A stretch of 64,000 nucleotides of DNA from Thermomonas sp. XSG (GTDB taxonomy: Bacteria; Pseudomonadota; Gammaproteobacteria; Xanthomonadales; Xanthomonadaceae). The notes under the pieces are model-generated. The model was not told the origin of the DNA, did not search any database, and saw only the letters and a program-made list of their open reading frames with translations. The position numbers and the translations under genes are program-made. Positions 57,954-64,000 of this stretch are shown here, piece by piece (position 1 is the first letter of the stretch; every line of letters starts with the position of its first letter). The stretch covers positions 186,001 to 250,000 of the forward strand of contig NZ_CP061497.1 in the NCBI RefSeq assembly GCF_014678725.1. Direction: 5' to 3'.

Positions 57954-58874
57954 ATGTCATCCGCCATCGAAACCCGCGGCCTGAGCCGCCGCTTCGGAGA
58001 CCGCCTGGCGGTCGACCGCATCGATATGCACGTGCCGGAGCGCAGCATCTACGGCTTCCTCGGCCGCAATGGCGCCGGCAAGACGACCACCATCCGCCTG
58101 CTGCTGGGACTGTTGCGCCCGGATGCCGGCCAGGCGCGGATCGCCGGCATCGACGTGGCGCGCAATCGCATGGCGGCCGCGCGCAAGGTCGGGGCGCTGC
58201 TGGAGGCGCAAGGCTTCCACCCGCATCTGAATGGACGCGAGAACCTGGACCTGAGCCGGCGGCTGCTGGGCCTGCCCGCGACCGAGGTCGAGCGCGTGCT
58301 GGAGGTGGTGGAAATGACGCCGCACGCGCGCCGGCGGGTCGGCGACTATTCGCTGGGCATGCGCCAGCGGCTGGGGCTGGCGCGGGCGATGCTGGGCGCA
58401 CCGCCGGTGCTGGTACTGGACGAGCCCACCAACGGGCTGGATCCGGAAGGCATCGCCGACATGCGCCGGTTCCTGCGCGCGCTGCCGGAGCGGGCCAACG
58501 CGACCGTGCTGCTATCCAGCCACCTGCTGGGCGAGATCGAACAGACCGCCACCCACGTCGGCATCCTCAGCCAGGGCCGACTGGTGCTGGAAGGTGCGCT
58601 GGCCGACCTGAAGGCCGGGCTGGCCGCCGCGGTGGAAGTGGGCACGGATGCACCGGAGCGGGCCATGGCCATCGCCAGCGCCCATGGCTTCGAGGTCGAG
58701 CGCGCCGACGAGGCCGTGGTGGTGTACATCGCCGCGGACGAGGAGCCGCGCGACGCCACCGCCGCACTGAACCGCGCGCTGTGCGCGGCCGGCGTCCGGG
58801 TGCATGCACTGGCCCCGCGCCAGTGCAGCCTGGAAACCCTGTACCGCAACGCCGCCCAGCCGGCCTTGGCCTGA
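57954..58874 (+). CDS. ABC transporter ATP-binding protein
   Basis: 306 residues. ABC-2 exporter ATPase: Walker A GRNGAGKTTT (about 39-48), Q-loop LLEAQGFHPHLNGRENL, signature YSLGMRQRLGLA near 127, and Walker B VLVLDEPTNGLDPEG near 147; the switch His is in LLSSHLLGE. A C-terminal extension of about 90 residues (from GALADLKAGLAAAVEV) resembles the regulatory tail of bacitracin or lantibiotic-type transporters. GGAG lies before the ATG. It precedes the permease by 11 bases. Confidence 0.95.
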   Translation: MSSAIETRGLSRRFGDRLAVDRIDMHVPERSIYGFLGRNGAGKTTTIRLLLGLLRPDAGQARIAGIDVARNRMAAARKVGALLEAQGFHPHLNGRENLDLSRRLLGLPATEVERVLEVVEMTPHARRRVGDYSLGMRQRLGLARAMLGAPPVLVLDEPTNGLDPEGIADMRRFLRALPERANATVLLSSHLLGEIEQTATHVGILSQGRLVLEGALADLKAGLAAAVEVGTDAPERAMAIASAHGFEVERADEAVVVYIAADEEPRDATAALNRALCAAGVRVHALAPRQCSLETLYRNAAQPALA

Positions 58875-58885
58875 GGAGAATTCCG

Positions 58886-59650
58886 ATGTCCACCCATACC
58901 TGTGTGTTCGCTCCCCCGCGCCTGCGCACCGCGCTGGCGGTCGAGGCCTACAAGCTCCGCCGGTCGCTGGCGCTGCTGCTTGCCGCGATTGCGCCGCTGC
59001 TGATCGCGGTTTTCATGTTCTTCAACCTCACCCGCTTCGACAAACCCGGCTCCTGGGCAATGGCGCTGCAGTCTTCCGCCGCGATCTGGGCGTTCTTCAT
59101 GCTGCCGATGTGCACCACCGCGCTGACCGCGCTGATGGCGCAGGCCGAGCATGGTCCGCGCACCTGGGAGCACCTGCGTGCCCTGCCGGTGCCGCGCTGG
59201 CATCTGTACGCCGCCAAGGCCATCTGCGCGCTGGCCATGGTGGTGCTGATGAGCCTGCTGCTGGCGGTGCTGGCGCCGCTGGCCGTGCTGGCGGCCGGCT
59301 GGGCCAAGCCGGCCGCGGCGGTCGCCGATGCGCCCGATTTCGCCGCCTACCTGCTGCTGCTCGGGCGCATCTTCCTGGCCGCATGGCTGATGGTGGCGGT
59401 GCAGCTGTGGATGGCACTGCGCCATGCCAGCTTCGTGCCGGCATTGGCGCTGGGCATCGGCGGCACCTTCTTCGCCGTAGTCGCCACCTCGGCCAAGGTC
59501 GGCGTGCTGATGCCCTGGCAGACGCCTGTCAACCAGCTGGCCAGCGACCCCTCGCGCGCGGCCTTGGCGCTGGCAGTGGGTTTCTTCGGCGGCTGCGCCG
59601 CTTTCACGCTGATGCTGTGGCGGATGAGCCGCCGCGAGATGCCGGCCTGA
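58886..59650 (+). CDS. ABC-2 type permease
   Basis: 254 residues with six hydrophobic helices (first LRRSLALLLAAIAPLLIAVFMFF near 24-46). GAGGAGAA lies before the ATG. Similar in layout to BcrB/LanFEG-type permeases: MLPMCTTALTALMAQAEHGPRTWEHLRALPVPRW is the conserved coupling region. With the ATPase it would export or expel a small hydrophobic compound or peptide; self-protection against an antibiotic is one possibility. No substrate gene is beside it. Confidence 0.88.
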   Translation: MSTHTCVFAPPRLRTALAVEAYKLRRSLALLLAAIAPLLIAVFMFFNLTRFDKPGSWAMALQSSAAIWAFFMLPMCTTALTALMAQAEHGPRTWEHLRALPVPRWHLYAAKAICALAMVVLMSLLLAVLAPLAVLAAGWAKPAAAVADAPDFAAYLLLLGRIFLAAWLMVAVQLWMALRHASFVPALALGIGGTFFAVVATSAKVGVLMPWQTPVNQLASDPSRAALALAVGFFGGCAAFTLMLWRMSRREMPA

Positions 59651-59675
59651 GCCTGCCGCTTGTCCGCGCTGGCGC

Positions 59676-60590
59676 TCAGCGATGCGCCAGCGCGAAGTCC
59701 AGCGCCGCGCGCACCGCCGCCGCTTGGGCGTCGTTGCACTGCTGCGGGTTGGCGCGGGGGCTGTCGGGATAGACCTCGGTGGTGGTGACGAAGCGCGCGT
59801 CGGTGATGCCGGCGCACAGCCCGAGCGCGCGGCAGTCGTACTCGATCACGCCCGGCGCCACCACGGGGGAGCCGATGATGGTGCCGTCCGGGTCGGCCGG
59901 CGCGATGTGGGTCACCTTCGCCACCTCGGCGTTGATCGCCTGCTGGAAGGCCGGCTCCGGGCGGGCGCTGTCGGCGCACAGGTAGAAGCCGTCGGGGATC
60001 GTGCCGGGCTCGAACGGCTTGCCATCGCGCGCGGCCAGCGACGGGCGGAATTCGGTTTCGTCGCTGTCGGTGGTTTCGTGCAGGTCGATGTGCACCAGCA
60101 CGCGATCGCCAAGCGAACGCAGCAGCGCCCACAGCGCGGCCGATTCGGTGGCCGGGCTGTCGGCACGGAAGTTGCGGTTGGGATCCAGCGCCTGTGCGTT
60201 CCAGCGGTGGATGCGCTCGTACGCCCACGGGCTGACGCAGGGCGCGACCAGCAAGTTGGCGCGGCCTGCATACCCGGCCGCGTGGCGCTCCGCGAACTGC
60301 AGCGCGCCGTGCACGCCGCTGGTCTCGTAGCCGTGCACCCCGCCGGTCACCACCGCCACCGGCAGTGCTTCGTCCCAGTTGCGGCTGCGCATCGCGAACA
60401 GCGGATAGCGGCCATCGGCGCCGCAGTCCACCTCGCCGTACTGCGCGACGTCGAAGCGGCTACGCAGCGCATCGATCCGGCCCAGCACCTCGTCGGCATA
60501 GCTGCGCTTCTTCGCCTGCAGCGCGCGCCACTGCGCTTTTTCCGCATCGCCCCAGGGCTGGCCCGGGGTGCCGATCGTGTATGCGTCCAT
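59676..60590 (-). CDS. M14 family zinc carboxypeptidase-like protein
   Basis: 304 residues from ATG 60590. Zinc ligands are visible: VTGGVHGYETSG near 84 (H..E) and HIDLHETTDSD near 164 (third His). Catalytic Glu probably lies in the late segment RFVTTTEVYPDSP. The NRNFRA substrate motif (LDPNRNFRADSPA near 141) matches succinylglutamate desuccinylase/aspartoacylase-like members. No signal peptide, so cytoplasmic. Substrate unknown. It ends 25 bases after the convergent permease stop. Confidence 0.85.
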   Translation of the reverse strand: MDAYTIGTPGQPWGDAEKAQWRALQAKKRSYADEVLGRIDALRSRFDVAQYGEVDCGADGRYPLFAMRSRNWDEALPVAVVTGGVHGYETSGVHGALQFAERHAAGYAGRANLLVAPCVSPWAYERIHRWNAQALDPNRNFRADSPATESAALWALLRSLGDRVLVHIDLHETTDSDETEFRPSLAARDGKPFEPGTIPDGFYLCADSARPEPAFQQAINAEVAKVTHIAPADPDGTIIGSPVVAPGVIEYDCRALGLCAGITDARFVTTTEVYPDSPRANPQQCNDAQAAAVRAALDFALAHR

Positions 60591-60736
60591 CGCGTCTTCC
60601 CTGCAATCGAATCGATCCGCATTTTCGCACCTCGCGAGGGGCCGCGGCCGCGACTTCAATTCCGCTTCACGCACGCGCCATCGCCGGTTCGCGCCTGGAT
60701 CCCATCTTGGGGGGCCTCCCTGCCACCGAGCACCCC

Positions 60737-61837
60737 ATGTGGAATGCCAGCGAATTCGATTTCGACCTGATCGTGGTCGGCGCCAGTTTCGCCGGCGCTG
60801 CCTGCGCCATTGCCGCCGCCAGGCGCGGGCTGCGCGTCTGCGTGCTGGAACGCAAGCGCGACCCCGGCGACAAGCTGCGCACCACCGGCATCATCGTGAA
60901 GGAAGCGGCGGAACGCACGCTGTTGCAACGGATCCCGGCGTCGCTGACGCGCCGCACCGAAGCGGTGCGCCTGTACGCGCCCAGCCTGAAGCAGGTGGCG
61001 CTGGCCGCGCCCGGCTGCTACTTCCTGACCACCGACACGCCGGCGGTGATGCGCTGGCTGGCCGGGCAGCTGCGCGAACACGGCGCCGAGTTGCGACTGG
61101 GCTGTGCGTTCACCGATGCGGCGCGCATCGACGGCGGCTGGCAGGTGCAGGGCGTGGGCCGCAGCCGCTATCTGGTCGGCGCCGACGGGGCGCGTTCGCG
61201 GGTGGCGCGGCGCTGCGGACTGGGGGAGGTGCGGCAGTTCCTCTACGGGATCGAGTACGAGTTTCCGGGTGCGAAGCTGGCCGATCCCGAGGCCCTGCAC
61301 TGCTTCATCAGCAAGCGCTATGCGCCCGGCTACATCGGCTGGCTGGCGCAGAACCCACGCGGCGTGCAGGCGGGCCTGGCACTGCGCCACGATCCCGCCA
61401 ACGCGCGGGTACCGGACATCGACGGCTTCCTGCTGCGGGTGGGCATCGCCGGCGGCCTGCCGCGCCACCTGCGGGCCGGCCATACCCGCGCGGGGCTGAT
61501 TCCCTGCAGCGGGCCGGTGGACTGCATCGCCCGCGACGGCGCCATGCTTGTCGGCGACGCGGCCGGGATCGTCTCGCCGGTCACGGCCGGTGGGATCCAT
61601 TCGGCATGGGAGCATGGCGACGCGGTCGGCGCCGCCATCGCCGCGCACCTGCGCGATGGCGGCCCACCGCCGGAAGAGGTGGCCATCGATGCGGCGCCGC
61701 GCTTCCGCGCCAAGCGCGCGTTGCGCTGGATGTACGACCGCCTCCAGTTCGACTGGCCGTTCGACCTGCTGCTGCATTCACCGCCGTTGCGCTGGGTGGC
61801 CGAACAGGTGTACTTCCACAGGCGCGGCGCCGGCTGA
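60737..61837 (+). CDS. FAD-dependent oxidoreductase (geranylgeranyl-reductase-like)
   Basis: 366 residues from ATG 60737; the long upstream extension is not family-like. FAD motif LIVVGASFAGAACAIAAARRGLRVCVLERK at 10-39, the segment DKLRTTGIIVKEAAE, and the second FAD motif GAMLVGDAAGIVSPVTAGGIHSAWEHGD near 270. This set fits the GGR/TIGR-type flavoproteins that reduce prenyl chains, but halogenase-like or hydroxylase roles cannot be excluded; no Trp.W.I.P halogenase motif is seen. The substrate is unknown. Ends 16 bases before the convergent small gene. Confidence 0.82.
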   Translation: MWNASEFDFDLIVVGASFAGAACAIAAARRGLRVCVLERKRDPGDKLRTTGIIVKEAAERTLLQRIPASLTRRTEAVRLYAPSLKQVALAAPGCYFLTTDTPAVMRWLAGQLREHGAELRLGCAFTDAARIDGGWQVQGVGRSRYLVGADGARSRVARRCGLGEVRQFLYGIEYEFPGAKLADPEALHCFISKRYAPGYIGWLAQNPRGVQAGLALRHDPANARVPDIDGFLLRVGIAGGLPRHLRAGHTRAGLIPCSGPVDCIARDGAMLVGDAAGIVSPVTAGGIHSAWEHGDAVGAAIAAHLRDGGPPPEEVAIDAAPRFRAKRALRWMYDRLQFDWPFDLLLHSPPLRWVAEQVYFHRRGAG

Positions 61838-61852
61838 GCGCGCAAGCACCGC

Positions 61853-62092
61853 TCAGCCGCTGCAATCGCCACAACACAGCGAAGCTAGCTGCTCCACTTC
61901 GGCGGGCGGATAGCCCGCCTGCGCCAGCACCGACGCCAGTTGGTCGCCGCTCATCCACACCGTGGCGCGCAACGCGCCATCGGCGGGGTCGCGGTCCACG
62001 ATCGCTGCCGGATCAACCTCGTGCAGCGCATCGTCGATCACCGCCATGTCCGGCGCATCCGCCGCCAGCCGGATCCTGAATTCCATGGGCAT
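61853..62092 (-). CDS. Small HMA-like protein with Cys tail
   Basis: 79 residues from ATG 62092, or 77 from ATG 62086. Strand-helix-strand-strand-helix pattern (MEFRIRLAADAPDMAVIDDALH, ALRATVWMSGDQLASVLAQAGY) resembles a heavy-metal-associated domain without the N-terminal CxxC. Three Cys are instead at the C-terminus (SLCCGDCSG). The family is not recognised; metal binding by the tail is a possibility. It lies 89 bases downstream of the cytochrome b561 gene on the same strand. Confidence 0.6.
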   Translation of the reverse strand: MPMEFRIRLAADAPDMAVIDDALHEVDPAAIVDRDPADGALRATVWMSGDQLASVLAQAGYPPAEVEQLASLCCGDCSG

Positions 62093-62181
62093 CTCCAACG
62101 CGCGCCACCACGGCGCCATCGGGGCATCCTGCGCCGCGCCGGCCTGCCCCGCCCTGACGGAGGTCAAGCCACTACATCCGC

Positions 62182-62721
62182 TTACAACATCCGCTTCAGC
62201 GTGTCGTCGCGACGGAAGGCGTGGTGCCAGATCGCCGCCAGCACGTGCAGGCCGATCACCCAGTAGAACGCTTCGCCGATGGTGCCGTGCAGGTCTTCCA
62301 GCGTGTGCGCCAGCGCTTCGTTCTCGGGCAGCAGCGCCGGCAGCGCCAGCCCGGTGAACGGGATCATCACCGCCTTGCCATCGCTCCATGCGGTGGCCAT
62401 GCCCAGCAACGGCATGACGATGAAGAACGCATACAGCGCCAGGTGGATCAGCTTCGATGCCAGCGCGCTGAAGCGGTCCAGCGGCGGCGTCACCGGCGGC
62501 GCCGGGTTGCGCACGCGACCGGCCAGCCGCCACCACACCAGCAGGAACACCGCGATGCCGACCCAGAAATGCCCCTGCACCATCGCCGCGCGCCCGTCGC
62601 TGCCGCGCGGGAACAGGCCGCGCTGCTCGATCAGCAGGTAAGCGGCAAGGATCAGCAGCGCCATCAGCCAATGCAGGCGGCGCAGGACGGGGGCGTAACG
62701 CGGGCGGGCGATGGCGTTCAT
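62182..62721 (-). CDS. Cytochrome b561
   Basis: 179 residues with four membrane helices. Haem-ligand His candidates lie in each helix: RRLHWLMALLILAAYLL near 15, VQGHFWVGIAVFLLVWW near 50, KLIHLALYAFFIVMPLLG near 90, and DLHGTIGEAFYWVIGLHVLAAIWHHAF near 145-165. A standard b561-type quinol or superoxide-linked electron carrier of the inner membrane. Followed by the small Cys-tailed protein gene. Confidence 0.93.
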   Translation of the reverse strand: MNAIARPRYAPVLRRLHWLMALLILAAYLLIEQRGLFPRGSDGRAAMVQGHFWVGIAVFLLVWWRLAGRVRNPAPPVTPPLDRFSALASKLIHLALYAFFIVMPLLGMATAWSDGKAVMIPFTGLALPALLPENEALAHTLEDLHGTIGEAFYWVIGLHVLAAIWHHAFRRDDTLKRML

Positions 62722-62784
62722 GGCGCGGCTCCTGCAGTGATGACCGGACTATGCGCCGGTCGGGCATGGAAGTCTTGACTTCGA

Positions 62785-63693
62785 TCAATTACGCCCATCG
62801 CCCGGCGCGGCTGAGGTAGCCCCTAGCAGCGCGGCCAGATCCTCGTCCTTTTCGCGCCACAGGCCGTTCATCCACTGCTGGAAGCGCACCCGGAACTCGC
62901 GATCGCCCTGGTAATCGCCCCCAACCAATTCGGTCGGGATCGGCCGCTGCCGCACCTGCACCCGCACCTCGGGCACGCGGTCGGCCAGCAGGTCTACCAG
63001 CGAAGGCCGCCCGGCCGGATAGGCGATGGAGACATCCAGGATCGCGTGCAGGCCCTCGCCCATCGCGTCCAGCACGAACGCCACCCCGCCGGACTTCGGC
63101 TTGAGCAGGTGGCGGTATGGCGAGCCCTGCTTGGCATGCTTGTCGTCGGTGAAGCGGGTGCCTTCGACGAAATTCATGATCGCCACCGGAATCGCCCGGA
63201 ACTTGTCGCAGGCACGGCGGGTGGCTTCGATGTCGCGCCCGGCCAGCGCCGGGTTTTTCGCCACCTGCCGCGGCGTGTAGCGGCCCATGAACGGGAAATC
63301 CAGCGCCCACCATGCCAGTCCCAGCAACGGCACCCAGAACAACTGGCGCTTGAGGAAGAAACGCAGCAGCGGGATGCGCCGGTTGAACACCTTCTGCAGC
63401 ACCAGGATGTCGACCCAGCTCTGGTGATTCGCAAGCACCAGATAGTGGCCATCGAGCTGCAGGTCGGCGTCGCCACGCAGGCTCAGCCGGGTACGGGTGA
63501 AGGTATCCCACAGCCAGTTGTTGAAGCCGATCCAGCTTGCCGCAAGTCCGGTCAGCAGCGGATTGCAGGCGGCGCGCAGGCGCGGCAGCGGCAGCACCAC
63601 CTTCAGCAGCGCGATAGCGAGCAGCGGGATGACGTGCAGCACGGTGCTGGCGGCGATCAGCAGGAACAGCAGCGCAAGACGGAACGGCAGCAT
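62785..63693 (-). CDS. 1-acyl-sn-glycerol-3-phosphate acyltransferase-like (PlsC family)
   Basis: 302 residues. N-terminal membrane helix (ALLFLLIAASTVLHVIPLLAIALL), the HX4D motif in LANHQSWVDIL near 91, FPFMGRYT near 133, and EGTRFT near 178. The length and the long C-terminal part resemble the YihG-type acyltransferase group rather than the short PlsC. Likely acylates lysophosphatidic acid in the inner membrane, possibly with distinct acyl preference. Confidence 0.92.
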   Translation of the reverse strand: MLPFRLALLFLLIAASTVLHVIPLLAIALLKVVLPLPRLRAACNPLLTGLAASWIGFNNWLWDTFTRTRLSLRGDADLQLDGHYLVLANHQSWVDILVLQKVFNRRIPLLRFFLKRQLFWVPLLGLAWWALDFPFMGRYTPRQVAKNPALAGRDIEATRRACDKFRAIPVAIMNFVEGTRFTDDKHAKQGSPYRHLLKPKSGGVAFVLDAMGEGLHAILDVSIAYPAGRPSLVDLLADRVPEVRVQVRQRPIPTELVGGDYQGDREFRVRFQQWMNGLWREKDEDLAALLGATSAAPGDGRN

Positions 63694-63760
63694 CGGTGGG
63701 CAAGGCGACGGAACCAGCGCTCATTGTCGCGGAAAACCAGGCGATATTTCAGCCCGCCGG

Positions 63761-63775
63761 TATCATGCGCGCATG
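63761..63775 (+). promoter_or_regulatory. Putative leaderless promoter of the right-edge gene
   Basis: TATCAT (63761-63766), six bases, ATG at 63773, with no Shine-Dalgarno in between. The 79-base gap to the divergent acyltransferase gene holds both promoters. Confidence 0.45.
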
Positions 63776-64000
63776 TCCACGCCGAACGCGCCGCGCTATG
63801 CCGGCCCCCTGCTCACGCGCGCCACGGGCGACGCACTGACCGCCGCGCATGCGGCCGGCCACGCCACCTGGCGGGGGTCGCTGGACCTGGGGCGCAGCCA
63901 CGGCGAGGCGCAACTGGGCGCCGAACACTGGCATTGGCAGGACATCGCCTACCCCTACCCCGGCAAGCTCAAGGACCGCACCCTGTACTGGTGGGACGGC
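63773..64000 (+). CDS. Partial gene at the right edge (5' end, 76 codons)
   Basis: An open frame from ATG 63773 to the end of the window, with no stop. The protein begins MSTPNAPRYAGPLLTRATG and includes LDLGRSHGEAQLGAEHWHWQDI and YPYPGKLKDRTLYWWDG. The Trp/Tyr-rich last part is reminiscent of the N-terminus of some spermidine-synthase-like methyltransferases, but I cannot identify the family from this fragment. No signal peptide. Confidence 0.65.
   Translation, partial: MSTPNAPRYAGPLLTRATGDALTAAHAAGHATWRGSLDLGRSHGEAQLGAEHWHWQDIAYPYPGKLKDRTLYWWDG

Noticed and set aside
62786-63724. Second reading frame over the PlsC-type acyltransferase gene
   Set aside because: A shifted frame over a gene with HX4D and EGTR motifs in the other frame; Arg/Gly-rich and featureless.

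Overview
The window is a gene-dense, high-GC chromosomal segment. Gene content and order point to the family Lysobacteraceae (Xanthomonadaceae), in a Lysobacter/Luteimonas/Thermomonas-like relative of Xanthomonas; the genus cannot be fixed from this sequence. The strongest markers are the block prfB - rpfD-like LytTR gene - recJ - rpfE - greA - carB - carA - dapB, which is how I recall the flank of the Xanthomonas rpf (diffusible signal factor) cluster, then hrcA-grpE-dnaK-dnaJ, and a tryptophan/kynurenine operon next to sbcB. No insertion sequence, prophage, CRISPR array or rRNA was seen.

Layout. 1-2.3 kb: the start of a divergent lipoprotein gene at the left edge, a membrane diguanylate cyclase, and prfB with its programmed frameshift. 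2.4-13 kb: LytTR regulator, a membrane acyltransferase, and the overlapping minus-strand series carA-carB-greA-rpfE-recJ with dapB upstream. 13-21.5 kb: a DUF1631 protein, tyrA, and the heat-shock set hrcA-grpE-dnaK-dnaJ, with two sigma-32-like promoters. 21.6-29 kb (plus strand): recN, an ACMSD-kynU-kmo operon, a REP doublet, sbcB and a DUF2939 protein. 29-36.7 kb (minus strand): an exopolysaccharide locus with an outer-membrane exporter, a tyrosine autokinase/co-polymerase, a membrane-tethered J-domain protein, a TPR protein with a jelly-roll-like end, a small FecR-like secreted protein and an O-antigen-ligase-type polymerase. 36.8-43.6 kb: tRNA-Val, an EAL-CBS-GGDDF protein, cysD-cysNC, a glutamate-synthase-like flavoprotein and tRNA-Leu. 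43.6-49.7 kb: a TPR protein, a lipid module (acyl-CoA-binding protein and TetR regulator divergent from a two-domain reductase) and an M1 peptidase. 49.9-64 kb: an Arg/Gln-rich secreted protein, a DksA-type zinc finger, a second diguanylate cyclase with a nonsense codon near its start, a periplasmic peroxiredoxin, several small enzymes, an M13 peptidase, an XRE/DUF2975 pair divergent from an ABC exporter, an M14 peptidase, a flavoprotein, cytochrome b561, a PlsC-type acyltransferase and a cut gene at the right edge.

How it fits together. Three cyclic-di-GMP proteins lie in the same window as the rpf-flank genes and an exopolysaccharide locus, in keeping with the surface-lifestyle control known in xanthomonads, although no regulatory link can be read from the sequence. 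Several genes (rpfD-like, the ACMSD gene, sbcB, the right-edge gene, probably dapB) have a TANNNT hexamer exactly six bases before ATG, which suggests leaderless transcription. Intergenic gaps are short. The only stretch near 300 bases without a firm gene is 44494-44798, which holds one doubtful small ORF.
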